The notes under the pieces: model-generated
The model's database searches: none
Told to the model about the DNA's origin: nothing
What the model saw: only the letters and a program-made list of their open reading frames with translations
Shown here: positions 12,701-27,700 of the stretch, piece after piece
Layout of the letters: each line of letters begins with the position of its first letter
How positions within the stretch are numbered: position 1 is the first letter of the stretch
Made by a program: the position numbers and the translations under genes
Assembly: GCA_032622095.1 (NCBI GenBank)
Contig: CP136067.1
Span: 50,507,899-50,571,898, forward strand
Direction of reading: 5' to 3'
DNA length: 64,000 nucleotides
From: Siphonodentalium dalli
Taxonomy: Eukaryota > Mollusca > Scaphopoda > Gadilida > Siphonodentaliidae

Positions 12701-15700
12701 CAAATCTATGTAAAACAGCACAGAATAATTCTGTTTGATTCTAAGATTACATTTTATATTCACATATTTTTAAATTATTTCTCTCTAGGTGTTGAGAGAG
12801 TTTGTATCCATCAGCCCAGAAGTATGCAGCTGATGATTAAATAGAAATTTAGAATTTCAGTCAGAACTGCAGAAAAGATCATGAGAACCATGAAAATTGC
12901 CCTCAACATGTAGTCATAAAATTTTACAACATTGTTGATAGTTTGCTATACATAAAACTAGCCAATAGCTATGCTTTATAATCAATATTTGAGATATTGC
13001 TTTCACATCTTTGCGATATCAACAATGTACAGGTCAGAAACCTGTTTTGTTTGTAATATAGTTTAATTTTGATCTCTTGCAGATTGGTAAAGGCCTTCTT
13101 CGCTCTATGACTGGCGATCGCAATCACAAAGCAGATATCATTCCCGTTGACATTGTGTCTAATCAGATAATCGCTGTCGGCTGGTACACAGCTAAACATA
13201 TGTACGTAACCTAGTGTTGCTGCCACCTCCTGTATTTTGTCTACAGTTTGTACCATATTTGTAAAAAGGCTAAATAGTGAACCAGGAATTATGTGAATGA
13301 TCAAAAGTGTACATTAGAGGTACACTATGTAGACACGTATTCCCAAAGCTAATCGGCTTGTCAGCAGATTTATTATACCCACTATTTTCGAAAATAAATG
13401 GTATACTGGATTGGATCTGTTTGTCCATCTCTCTGTCCGTCCGGGAATATTTCTTAGTCATGGGTTATTTTATATGAATAAAATTTGTATGGAGTTAAAG
13501 TGATCATATAAGTTGGATATCTAACAAATTATGTGACAAATTTTTTCCGCCAAGGAAAGCCCTCACTAAACTATATGGATTATATCTGCGGCCTTGTGTC
13601 ATCAGGAGGGTTAAAATTTATTGTTCGCCTATCGCCTACTACCGGAGTCGATCAGCGCTCGGATTAGCCACGCATGAATGCGTCCCGTGTAACTCCCGCA
13701 TTCTAACAATGCAATCTAGTCAATTTTATTTCCCTCCTCTGTCGATCAGCTGTATTTTACTAAAGGGAGTATTTATCTGCATTGCGAGTTTATCAACTCA
13801 ATGTTTATTGTTAATAACAAACTTGCAATTTATCCGTTGCCTACCGGTCGTTAATATTATATAAACGCTCAGAAACTTTTCATTTCACAGTATGCGTTAC
13901 GTCATTTGTTAAAAAATCCGTGTTTTTTATCAACTCAATTTCGACTCTTAAATTGGATTCGCTTTACAAAATTCGACATAGCTAGCCAGTTTGGCAATGA
14001 CTACAGCCTCACATAATTTACTTGTGGAACACATATATTGCATTATTGTGCAACATATACGCTGGTGTAACTCGTCCACATGGAACGGTATGTGAAGTCT
14101 CCTAATTTCGTGCTACACATGTTCTGTTTCCATTTTCAAGAAGTCGACTCATCGCTAAGTTCATATCATGTAAACTGCTAAAGCATACATGTCACAGCTC
14201 TGTTAGTTCACAGTAAGTTGCCCAGGACAGAACTGTCTCCTTTGGCAATAATATACATGACTGAATAAAAAAGATATTCCAATGACATTTCTTTTGCTTG
14301 AACAAACTGCAATGTTGCCATTTAGCAACCGGAACTCAACTGACATTTGGGACATGATTATCATAGACCTTAAGGACATCATTATCGATATCCAACAGGT
14401 CGTTATCTTTAATTGTGTTTTCACGATTAATACCTACAAATCTAAGCTAGCCAAAAATGTATGATCATGCGGGCTTGTATTTGTTGTTGTTTGTATTTGG
14501 ATACTTGCAACATTATCGCAAATGTTACTGTGACTTCAAGGTAATTATTGGAACATCATGACTCATTTCTTGCGATTCCATATTCTATACCTCATTGTAT
14601 CGGAACAATCGTTAGTAACAAGGCGATTATGTTCATTATCATATGTAAGAGTATTATATGACCTCTGTTCATATAATGCTGTGTCGCTATAATAAATAGT
14701 GTCTCATTCTTTACATGCATGTACAGTATGACTGACAGAGTCAGGTTGTTACGCATCGTGTGACTGGTTTGATTGGGGCATAGGATAATATGATACACAA
14801 GATTTGGCGTCAAAGGAATTTCATTTCAATTATCGAAAGGAAATCTCCATCAATCATAATCTGTCATTTTCGGTGACACTTGTGTCTGTTTCTCTGCAAT
14901 CACTCCATTCAGCTTGGCTGCATGGAATTCCCTGATCCCAGTCTGCAAAGATACATCAGCATATTAACCTGACCGTTCAGCTACAGTTTGCTTAACTATC
15001 CAATGATAATTCCGTCCGTGGTAAGAAATCTTTGGAGGAGACATCTGGGATGAGGGCCTTGACAAGAGCCCACTGGTCTACTTGTGCCACGTCATCATAT
15101 CCAATGTGAACTCGGTACCACAAAGTATACTGTGTCTCCCATGTCAAGCGCCTTGTTCTTGACAGAACATGGTCGAAGTATTGAACTGATTCATTGGCTA
15201 GCCAGTGTGATGACAAATTTCCAGTAAATCAATGTTTATACTTATTCTCATCGGGCAGATGATTTCACATCCACAGGTTCTCAATTAAAATTGTCTATTT
15301 TTGTGAGGTACTGCATGTGATCAACGTAACCAAATAGACAACATCTGCCCTCTTATCCTCAGACATTAGTGTGTGTCGACATACTCAAATTAATTGGGTC
15401 CAATAATAAGGAAATATTACGGTATCAGTGCCTCATCGCCACAATACCATACAAATGGTGTAAGAACTGCAATATGGAAGAAACGACCAGTTTCACCGAT
15501 ACTTCCATACTTCCACGCTTTTCAACCGTGAATAGGCGAACTAGTACACATATATATTGTCACGTGCCCCAGATGCACTTCCAATAGCCTTTCCAACAGA
15601 GTCCATCACTTGGCTCTTTGCCTTCTATTTACATATATTGATCCAATCATATGACAAATAGACTTCACTCACATATAAAGTACAGTTACAGGACTTACAT

Positions 15701-18700
15701 TTATATTGCGCCTGGCCTCTGCCAATATAAATTCCAACAGAGTACAAAACATGGCTCTTTTCCTTCTATTGCCGCATATCCAATTGATTATCTGGCGAAT
15801 AACAGACAGGACAGCATTTGTATTGTCCCGCGTATAAAGCGCAGTTACATCAAAAGCCTTTATATTGTGTACGACCGATGCCAATTTCAAAGAGTCCGAA
15901 ACATGACTGTTCTCCTTCTATTGCTACATCTCCAATGATTATCTGGCAAAGAGAATACCTAACAGAATACCACAAATGAAAGCATTTGTATCATCACAAA
16001 CATAAAGTGCCGTTCCGCAAGAAGCCTTTATGTTGTGCACGACCACTGCCCAGTAGCAGTGACTGGTGGGGTGCTGCCATCGTTGAATCGGAAAGCCAAT
16101 CCTCAAGGGCGAACACCCCAGCACCTGAGCATTTGGGTGGGGAAGACTCGTCGTGTGCCGCAAACAGCGCACCAGCTGACCAGACTTCAGTCCTTCCCAC
16201 GAGGAAGCACAGCAAGAGCACTTATTTGCTCTCGCAATTCAGAAGATGGATGTAATTGCGCACATAATATAATCGTTTTTCTCAAATACAATGTCATTGT
16301 GGGATTGACCTAGATATGTTCAGTTGCACTTTCACATTTCCATTATTGACGCTCAGATACTGATAGTTATGTTATAACAACAGAACACTTTATGGTAGCA
16401 GTTTACATCCATGAAAATTCCGACAAACATGCACCGATCTACCTGGAGTGTTTAGGTCAACATGTGTCTCCTGGGAAGGACTGAGACTTCTGACTCTTCC
16501 CCACGGTCCGTGGCCCACTCTATTACGAGAGTGGGTCTTGCCCCACTGGAATCATACTCCTTCGGGATATGTCCAGGCCTGCTCCACCATCGGCGGACTC
16601 TCCGAAAGTGTATAAAACATTCTCCTCACCGTAAGCAAGGACACCGCTATGTTCTTGCACATGCGAAATCGAAACTCATCGTCCTCAATACACGAGAAAA
16701 GACCGTATCTTACCTGCGGTTTAACTTATCGCAGGTAAGATAACGTCGCCAAGAAACTGAAGGATTTTTGTCTTATTAACCCTGTTTACAATAACTAACC
16801 AAATGTTTTGTGAAAAGAAAAATGCCAGTCTTTACCTCGGGCAGGACCAGTTCGGGCCCCCCTGTTCTGCTCTGCATCAGTGTAGGCAGTGTGCTGCAAA
16901 AGTTGATTCGGGCAACCAATCTTCCAGGGCTGAAGCTCCGGCCACTGAACCTTGGCGGCTGTTCTGGGTGGGGAAGACTCGTTGTCCCGTGCCGCAAATA
17001 GCGCACCAGCCAACTGGCCTTCTGACTCTTCCCCACGGTGCCGTGGCCCACTCCATTACGAGAGTGGGTCTTGTCCCCCTGGAAGTGTACTCCCTCAGGA
17101 TACATCCAGGCCTGCTCCTCCGCCGTCATGGGATTCGAAAGAGACCATCATTTATGCCAGCTTGGTCAGAGCCGCCTGCATTTGGGGGATATGGGAGGGG
17201 GGCTTCCTCTGGTCAGATGGCTCCTCCCAATTTTTACCCTCCGCCCTATTGGCATTGGGGCATACGTTATTCTCCCTGGGCACCTCCTAATTGTGCGCCA
17301 GGATTTCAAGGGGGTAATTGGGCGGGCAATAGCTTCTTAAATCCACATACGAGTGAATTTATTCCTCGCTCGAGCCATTCACAGAGTAGGCCTCCCTCCA
17401 GTAACATATCCCAGCCTGATGTAGGATGTTCTGTGACTGGCATCGATCCTGATGTACTTTCACTCCATCCCATGGCGTCTGAAGGCTTTGTCAACGATGA
17501 GCTAGAATCTTGGGCCGACATTGGGGGTTTTAGTGGTAGCTAGACAGTGTGCTGCAAAAGTTGATTCGGGCAACCAATCTTCCCGGGCTGTTGCTCCAGC
17601 CACTGCAACTTGGGTCCCCACTGTCGGTCGAGGATTATGTCGTTCCTCGGAAACGCGCTTTTGTGAATGAAGATAAGATGAAAAGATAAGCTTTACGGTC
17701 TTCTTCTCTTCCTTAGTCTCTTGACTAAGGAGGGGAGGAGGACTGACATACCTGCTATGCGCCTAATGGATTTGTCAATGATGAGCTAGAATCTTGGGCC
17801 AGCTCTTTTGTGAATGAAATCGACCGAGGTCATTTCTTGTACAACCTTCATCACAGGATACAGGTCAAATCTTGTTTAAATTAAATTACCACAAAATTAA
17901 CACCAACCATGCCAGTCTTTAAATCGGTCATGCTCGGTTCTGGCCCCATGGTCCTGCTACAGCAGTCAGGACCAGTGGCAGGTAGGATGCTTACATCTCT
18001 GATTTGGGAAACCAATCTTCAAGGGCGAAAGCCCCAGCATCAGTGCCTTTGGAGGCTGTTCTGGATGGTAGGACTCGCTGCCGCGTACCGCCATTTTGCT
18101 AACAATTTAACAATTTTGAAAGGTATATATACAGCCATCAATCTCATCACATGCCAACGAGAAGAGGATGACGCGAAGAAAGATGAAGATGTCTCTACTT
18201 GCTCGGTTTCTCGCTAGCACGACTGCTATGGCACTACCTGGGATGTTTCTTCCAAAACAAGGGGGGGGGGGGTACAAGTTTGAGCAATGCCGGAATCATA
18301 AACATATGAGCTCTTTCACAACACGTTATAGCTGATTCATGAATAAATCACATTTACATGAAATCGGTTTTGGAAGAGTACATTTCCATCAAATTTGGAT
18401 ATTAAATTTATTGCTCGTGCCTCCTCCTGGGCTTGCATTCTAATCCATATAGTTCAGTGAGGGCTTTCCTTGGCGGAAAAATATAATTTTTAGAATTATA
18501 ATTAAGTTTTCCTTAAGGGAAGCCCGAACTGAACTATCAAAGATCCCTCCCATGGTGGTGCCATTCCCAACCCCGCGACTCGCAAATCTTATGATTGAGT
18601 CGGAAAATAAAACTGACTAGATTGCATTGTTAGAACGCGGGAGTTACACGGGACGCATTCATGCGTGGCTAATCCGAGCGCTGATCGACCCCGGTAGTAG

Positions 18701-21700
18701 GCGATAGGCGGACAATAAATTTTAACCCTCCTGATGACACAAGGCCGGAGATATAATCCATATAGTTCAGTTCGGGCTTCCCTTAAGGAAAAATTAATTA
18801 TAATTCTAAAATGATATATCTCACATTTGAAGCTTTTTGTAGATTTCAATGTACTATTGTGAAAACATATAAGCCATTATGTCCATTTTGTTTTTCATTT
18901 CTACATCAAAATTTTTTCGGCACAGCCTAATTTATTTTCCCTTACCGGACGGACACCCTATTATTAGTTATTAGATCACTCTTGACAAAGGAAGCAGCAT
19001 ACAAATATGCCCTTAACCCTTCCATGGAGCTTCCTGAATGTTAGCAAAAACCCTGTGCCAATACATTCTCTTATATATGGTGATTCTCCCATATAATTAG
19101 ATCGAACCAATGAGCCCATAAAAGATACGGGCGGCCTTCCCTGTGGGTATAGGTGTTAAAATAAAACCACTATAAACAGAAAGAATATTATATAATAGAC
19201 ATATATTGTTCTTATACCAATCATAAATATCGATTACATTGCATGTTATTGTCACATTTGTTCCCTTGGTTATGTAAACAAACATCAAAAACGTTACGGA
19301 ACTGACTGTTTATTGACAAACACTTGGATCTACCGTATTGTAGTGTCCAATGAAAATGTTCCGTTGCGCTTTGCGCTGTGGAATGCGTAGATAAAACTAT
19401 TGGCGCAATCAACAATCGCATTCAAATCACACAAAATTTTATTTTAATCGACCCATTCAACCCACTGTTAGATCAAAATCAAGCTAATCCATGTTACTTC
19501 ATAATTGGGAAATGATCAGACAGAAAACGTGTACATAATATAATTGTTCTTGCAAAGAGATGAATATTTTTCAATCCAGTTAGTATTTTCTCCTATTTAC
19601 CTATATATGGTAATACATACCAAATAAGGAATATTACTATGAGTCGTATTGTAAGTTGTAGGCCGCCCGTCCCTTTAATAGAAGGTTTTTGTGATCCTTT
19701 TTGACATACATGTATTACCTATGAATGATTTTGTGAATTTTGCGATGCCTGGGTGATACAAATCAAGGCTGAGTTTAGTTTGCCTGTCATTTGAAGAATG
19801 AGGTCCCAAGAGGGTGAATTTAGTGACGCTATCCCACATAGCAGGCTACGATCACCAAATTCACCCTCTGGGGACCTCATTCTGCATGGCCTTATCTGCT
19901 ATGGGAGACATAGACTCAGATTGAAGTTCCCAAATGGTGAATATTGTGTTATACACCCACTGGGAACCTAAATTATGCAATGTTGTCTGCCAATTTGGGG
20001 ATATAGAGAAACTAAACTAGAAAAAGAAATATAATCTATGTGAAGAAGTTTCTATAGAAATTTGATAATAAAGAAACTTTCCAAAGAAGATGAGGTCTAA
20101 GCAGAATGAGGTCCCCAGAGGGTGAATTTAATTATGCTAGCCCACTATGCGGGATAGAATCACTAAATTCACCCTCTGGGGACCTCATTCAGGCTCACCC
20201 AGGCATCACAAAATCATTCATAGGTAATCGAGGCTCCCAATGGATGCACATCACAATATTCACCATTTGGGAACTTCAATCTGAGACTATGTCTCCCATA
20301 GCAGATGAGGCCATGCAGAATGAGGTCCACAGAGGGTGAATTTGGTGATGCTATCCCGCTATGCAGGATAGCTTCACTAAATTCTCCCTCTGGGGACCTC
20401 ATTCTGCAAATGACAGGTACAATAAACTCAGGATTTGATACAAATGATGGTGATTGCAAGTATTATTCTTGGTAACCTGAATATAATCTCCAGAAAGTTT
20501 CACAACTTTGGTGACAAATTGGACAGAGGATCTTAACCCTTCCTTGACTGGAGCTTCCTGAAATTTTGCGAAAACCCTGTGCCAATGCATTCTCTCATAT
20601 ATGCGAGTCTGCCATAAGGAGCCTGCTATATATAGAGAATACATTGGCCTAAATATATTTACCTCGACCTTGTAAACCAGTGCATTCTCTTATAAATGTG
20701 AGGCTCCCTATGGGAGACTCCCACATATAAGAGAATGCACTGGCACAGGATCTTTAATGATGCACCAGTGCAGCTCCTGTAATGAAAGGGTTAAATAAGA
20801 TAACTCAGTATAAAAATTATCAGCTTAGATTGAATTGATTAGGTTGCAGATTCATCACACATATTTCATTTTTTTTTTCAGGAAAAATGACAAGATGGTA
20901 TATAATTGTACCTCAGGTCAGATTAATCATATCACATGGGGTGAAATGGGTAGGTCTTATAGCTAACATATTTATGTGTACCCATACCATGTATGGTACA
21001 CATAATGCCGATGTCCGGATTAACCATAAATTGTCTGGCCGTCCGCCTGTCTGTCCGTCTGTCCATAGAAACTTGCTATCCGAAGCGATTACTCAAGTAT
21101 TGTTTTATTGTACCGTGTTCAAATTTTATGTGCATCTTTATCATGACTCACCCCTCACCTGTATAGTTTTTGGTTTCGCTCGGTTGATCGGTTTAGCACT
21201 TTCCATCCATACATGGTCATGTTCTATCTGATGCCATAACTCAATTATTTTTTTTCCGATTGTCTTTATTTTATATGCAGGTTTATGATGACACTAGCCT
21301 CACCATTATAGTTTTTTGTATCGTTTTGTTATCGGTTTAGCTTAGAAAATAATTAACCCTTTCCAAGGTTCCCATAGACGTATCCTATAATTTACATGGG
21401 CTCTTCCTCATATCTCTTATCTTGGCTTATCTTTGCACACTATTCACTCTATGGATTTTTGTCTTGATTGATTACTTGATTTCTGAAGAGAATATTAACC
21501 CTTCAGAGAATGCTATCTTTATTTAAATAAAATAATGGCTGATAGCCAATATGAATTATCTATGCAGGCAGACAAATCTACATGATTATTGTTTTAATTA
21601 TGTAGAAAATATTAAATATTAATATCTTGGATATTAAAGACATATTATGGACTTGTTCGGATGTGTGAAATTGTTAAGTTAGTACCCAGGCGCTATATCA

Positions 21701-24700
21701 ACCTGGGGAATGTAGCATTCTACTAACATCCCCGAAAATTTCAAAGAAATCGACCATACCACTCCATAGAAAACATCGTCTGAACTACGCCAAATTGTAA
21801 ATATTTACATCTCGATTCGGGACGCAACAATCGGCGATAATCTTACAAAAATGATTTCGCCATCGAGAGTCATTGCATTTAATTAATATATAAGAATGAT
21901 GGTGTCTATATATCGTTAATTTGGATTACTATTCGTAAAAATAACTACTTTGAGCAAGATTTTTCTCAATTTCTATTTGATCATCTTACCGGAGTGTTTC
22001 ACATCACTTTAAATGAACTCTCTTGTTGAATCAGGTTCATTGGTTTTGAAAATTTACAGGCTAGAATCACATCTAGATGGGAGCTATAAAATTGAAAAAT
22101 GCTTGTTGAAAAACATGGCCACTGTCAGCCATCTTGGATTTTACTCTTTGCATCACTATATCCTTTGGTACACTCTACAGACCACATCCCTCATCTGATT
22201 GTCATCAAACTTCATATGGATCTTTTTGGTGACCGCTCGATGGGAGTCATCAAATGTTTCAGAATTTCATTGAAAAAAAATGGCAACCAGAGACCATCTT
22301 GGATTTTACTCTTTGTATGACTAAATCCTTTGACACACTCTATAGACAACAACACAAGTCCAATTGTCACTAAACTTCATATGGATCTTCAGGATACCAC
22401 CAGATGGGTTTTTTCCAAATTTCGTTAAAAACATGGCCACTGGCAGCCATGTTGGATTTTGCTCATTGCATGACTAACTCAACTCTCAAATCAGTCTGTC
22501 CATCTATGTTGGCATCCGACAAGTAAATATATAAATACTGCATATCATTATTCATCTGATAGAAGTCTTCATGGCAAATGTTAACAACACACGAGTTGCA
22601 CAATTGCCATATTTATGTCAATAATAAATCATGTAACAAGACATTGTTTTTATATATCAATATATTACATTTAAACACCAACCATGTTATATGTTAAATA
22701 CAGTTTGATGCTGGTGCTCATTTTGATACAGAGATCAGATAAAATTATGTGTATGAAATTTCCATGTCTTAACCCTTTGAGTGCCAGGGGCCGATCTCAT
22801 CGGCCCTAAACCTACAAAATAAGTCTGTTAAAGAATATAAGAATAATTATTAAAATTGTAAAAAATTGTAAAAAAAAAATAAAAAAAATTGTTAGGCCAA
22901 GGCATTCTCTTATATATGCGAGGCGACCTATGGCACAGGGTATATGGGTTGATACAAAAATCGACCTGGCTCTCAAAGGGTTAATGAGTAATATGGTATC
23001 CGCACAACTTGTATTGCAAATCTCTGGGTTTGAAATTAAATGTAAATGTAATAAACATCAGTCCTGATTCTGTCTACTTAACCCTTTCATGAAGGGAGCT
23101 GCGTTGGTGCAGCATTAAAGATCACGTGCCAGTGCATTCTCTTATATATGCTAGTCTCCCATAGGGAGCCTTGCATATATAAAAGAATGCACTGGATTAC
23201 AAGGTCAAGATAAATATTGGTAGGCCAATGTAATCTCTTATATATGCGAGGCTCCCTATGGAGTCTCGCATATATAAGAGAATGCATTGACACAGGGTTT
23301 TCGCAAAATTTCCGGAAGCTCCAGTCATGGAACAGTTAAGTGTCTTTTGTGAAAATGGGATGAAATAAATATTTCATATATAAATACCTCCTCACAAAAA
23401 TGTGTTTAAATAAATAATGAATAAAATATATCTGCCTCCCTCATTACTTTAAAAAAAAAATTCCCTGAGAAGACATGAACTATATTGTTTATCTAGCCTT
23501 AATATACAGAATGCCATGTATACGTCATATTTACTAATGTACTATGATGATTTGCTCTTTGTTTTTACAGAACAACATATATACAGGTGTACTATGATGA
23601 ATCCATTTAATCAAATTATGAGAATTCCGAATCCACGGTTTACAAAGAACAAGTGAGTATCGTTTAACTTGATATTCCTCATCTGGTTTGATTGCAGTCT
23701 CTTCTAAAACTGACCATCTTTTCCAATTAAAGTCTCTCAAAGTCTGCTTCAACATCTGATTTCAATATTAAACCTTTCTATACTATAAATTTGTGTACAG
23801 TATGTGTTTTTCTTGTACTAGTCCAGGTTGTGGTGAAAAGTCTTCAAGTCCAATATGACTTTTCACCACAACCTGGATGCGTACAGGAAAAACACATACT
23901 GTACACAACATTGTATAATACATTTTTATTATCCATCTGTATGTTTATCCAAATTTTGGGAATAAAACTTTTATGGTTATTTTTGGTATTTGTCGGCACT
24001 TAATTCTCTATAAAAGCCCGTATAATTTGATCATCAGAAAGCATGATTTGGAACAGTAAACAAGGAAGCGAAAAAAAAACTCAATGCGGAAGTGAAATGT
24101 CTGCTAAAATCCTAAATCCACCAGAGTATTGTGCGCGCATCACAATTTCACCGATTCATTTGGCAATAGAGTTACTTCGTGATGTCAACGGAGTCCCGAT
24201 AAAAAGGTCATATTGGATTGAGTCCAATATGACTTTCTGGAGTCCAATATGACTTTTTCCCGGAATATCATGTGACGGCTTTTGCCCAATCTGAAATAGT
24301 GTCAGCTGAGGGATGGATAATAATAAATAATTATCAGCGAGTAGTTTTGGAACTTTACCATTTGTTCGAATTGCCCAAAAGCTACTTTTGCCAAATGAAA
24401 ATATTTTTTGCCAAGAATTTGTCAAATGATACTGGTCCGAAATTAAGGTGTACATAATTTTAAAATTTATTTTTATGCGTTGACAAAGGCTATTTCAAAC
24501 ACTTCGGTTGTTGCTTTAGACATTTAAGCCCACTTTATGACCAAACAAAACTCGTCGATTCTGAAAATCGAGATGCTTTTTTCTCTTTCTCACAATTGCA
24601 GTTCATCTACAGACTGTGCTAAACCCTTTCCATACTAAATACCCATTGATGCTGAGTGACACGTAGTTATTCCTTCGGAAATGTCCAGATAATAAGTTCA

Positions 24701-27700
24701 TTTGTTGAACTTATTATCTGAACATTTCCCTCCAATGAACTATAAATAGGACTCCTTCCACACATGTATTATGATGATTTATGGATTTCGTTATATTCCC
24801 ATTATATTTTTCCACTGGAAAATGGTCATAACGTCTTCGGCCCAGCACTCAACATCATAATGGCATTAGCAATGAAGAGGTTAAGCACTACTTATTTTGT
24901 CAAACAGCTTATAGTTTAATCCATCAATGTATCAACTAGAGTCTGCAATCATTTATATCCATTGGTTTAAATTTATGTTACAGATGCTGGTATAATATAA
25001 ACCTTATCTTTGACCACATATTTCCTGCCTACCTCATGGACTGTGTTATGTGGATGATTGGTAGGAAACCAATGTAAGTATACCATACTAGAAGGCATTC
25101 ATGTCATACTTATTATGGGGGGGGGGTATACTGGAATCAGCTCGTCCGTCCATCCGTCCGTCGTCCGTGCGTGGACACAAATTTGTCCAGAGTTTTTCTC
25201 AGTCGTTTTTTAATCATGTTCTGTGAAACTTGGCACAGACATCACCCACCATGGGAACCTGTCCAGCTGCGATTGTAATGTCGGTTGGACTTATTTTCTC
25301 AGTTATTGGTCTTCTTGACTTAGAATATTTTCAATCGTTGACACAATTTTTTCTGGAGTTTTTCACTGTTGTGAATCTGAGGGGGATGGAGGGGTTGGGA
25401 TGCGGGGAGGGTTGGGGAGTATCCTTGGTCCCATTGGGGCAGTCACATCTCTAGTTTCTGAATTTGCTATTACCAGTCTTTTATTGCCCCTGAAGTTAAA
25501 ACACATTCAAACATATATATTTCCAAACCAGGAACCTACGTCACTAATGTAATCTCTAAACCATCATTTCAGATATTCGGATAGCTGCTATCTGGAATTC
25601 ATTCAGTGGATGAGCTAGATAGTTGTTGCAGGAGTTGTTGTACTTACGAGTGAAAGATGGATTATGTGTATTTTATGAACATCTATTCAATTGTGGATGT
25701 GTGTTTGATGTTCAAAATTGGGGCACAATCCATACCTATTTTCCTTCTAAATTTCAATTATTAATATGACTTTTTAACGATTACTGATTTTTGAATTTGT
25801 ATATTTAGTTTCCACAGCTCATTTTCTAGTTTATTCCATCAGACAAACATTTATGCATGTTTTAAACAAATTTAACATCAAAATCGCTTTGGGTTAGAGA
25901 CTTGTTGGTATGATATACGTATGTTCCTGGCCCTTTATTTCAGAAGGTAACCTTGCACTGTTGGATATTCAGGGATGAAAACTGTTAGTGAATGACTTGC
26001 CTTGCCAGCGAATTCATACTCTTTGTTTCATGCTCAAATCCAAGTTCCAATGAATCAGTGTATGTCTGTCTTCGTTGCAAGTCTGAGTTTAGTGTGCCTG
26101 TCATTTGCAGAATGAGGTCCCCAGAGGGTGAATTTAGTGATGTTATCCCGCATAACGGGCTAGAATCACCATTCTGCTTTGGCCTCATCTGCTATATGGG
26201 AGACATAGACTCAGATTGAAGTTCCCAAATGGTGAATATTGTGATGTGTCTGCCAATTTGGGAATATAGAGAAACTATACTAAAAAAGAAATAGAATCTA
26301 TGTGAAGAAGTTTCTATAGAAATTTGATAATAAAGAAACTTTCCAGAGAAGATGGGGCCTAAGCAGAATGAGGTGCCCAGAGGGTGAATCTGGTGATTCT
26401 AGCCTGCTATGTGGGATAGCATCACTAAATTCACCCTCTGGGCACCTCATTCAGTAAATGACAGGCACACTAAACTCAGGCTTGCTTCGTGTAATTCTAT
26501 TCACCAAATAATTGCTTGTGAATGGAAAACTAAACTGAGCATTCCTTGACCGATAATAATTCATGTTTTAGGGACAAATATTTAACATGAATTACAATAA
26601 AAAATATACACAAATTGAAAACTCCAATTGTCCATATCTTGCTGAATACATATTTTATGAATTGTAAGGCCAATATAAATAAATTGCTAGATTTACATCC
26701 CACTTTTTTAGAAAAATGCGGTGGGAGGACAAATTTTATTTTTTATTTTTTATACTTCCTAACATAAATGGCCATGGACAGTTCTAGATATTGAAGCAGT
26801 ATCCTATATTATATATTTCAAGGTGATTTTGATTGTCCAATTTGATCGAAATAGACTGATTAATGGATCATTGAAATGTAATTTGATGATTAACCCCCTG
26901 ACTGGAGCTTACTGATTTTTTTGCGAAAACCCTGTGCTATTGCATTATCTTATATATGCGAGTTACCCATAGGGCACCTCTCATATATAACAGAATGCAT
27001 TGGCCTTACAATATTTACCTTGATCTTGTAAGCCAGTGCATTCTCTTATACATGTGAGGCTCCCTATGGGAGACTCGCATATATAAGATAATGCACTGGC
27101 ACAGGGTCTTTAATGCTGCACCAGCGCAACTCTCATCATGAAAGAGTTTAAGACATGAGAAAAAAATTTGCATAAAAGATATGCAAATAAAAACAAATTG
27201 AGGAGGGGACTAAAAATAGGGTCGGGAGGGGATGTAGATCATGCAATATATTTATATTGGCCTAATGTGCAGCAATTTTCAATTAGTTCCTCTCTGTTGT
27301 GCTGTCCAGTCTTTTGAATTGCCCAACTTTCATATTCAAATATTTGCAAGGTGGTCCAAAATCATTTCCAAGACAAATTTCAGCTTCAAAATGAATTGAA
27401 ACAATCAGATCATATAGTAGTGCATGCTATAGCCTTATACAAGTGAGGGGGGCTCTATATTTAAATTTTTTGTCCACAATTTCTCCCTTTAACAGTTGAA
27501 ACCATGGGGTGGGTCCGGTTTTGGTCGAGGAAAATCCATTCTCATCTTTTCTCATAGTTTATCATGGCTTTTATAACTTTTTATACACACAGGTATCCTC
27601 TAACATAGAAATTCATATTGCTTAAAAGTTCTTGGTTCCCTCATTCCTTGAAATCCCAATGGAAGCCCCAGTACTTTTAAATAAATACCGGTAATCTATG

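Larger units (their letters stand above)
13541..18812 (+). mobile_element. DIRS-type retrotransposon 1 (non-autonomous)
   Basis: Long inverted terminal repeats (13541-13735 and 18594-18812) enclose about 4.9 kb. Just inside the right repeat, 18437-18540 is the reverse complement of the left end joined to the reverse complement of the right end. That internal complementary region is the hallmark of DIRS elements, which use it to rebuild termini through a circle. Inside I find only a gag-like frame (16803-17543) and duplicated pieces of the same GC-rich text; no reverse transcriptase, RNase H or tyrosine recombinase frame is visible. It lies in FAR intron e-f in sense orientation. Confidence 0.82.

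Noticed and set aside
20106-20339. Frames reading MRSPEGEF...LNSPSGDLI (also 25985, 44435, 45663)
   Set aside because: These are translations of the family H hairpin, repeated wherever the MITE occurs, with no conserved protein beyond the repeat.
23571-23610. FAR exon g read as TTYIQVYYDESI
   Set aside because: That frame meets a stop after 13 codons and does not fit the phase left by exon f. The third frame continues to NPFNQIMRIPN and joins exon h in phase.
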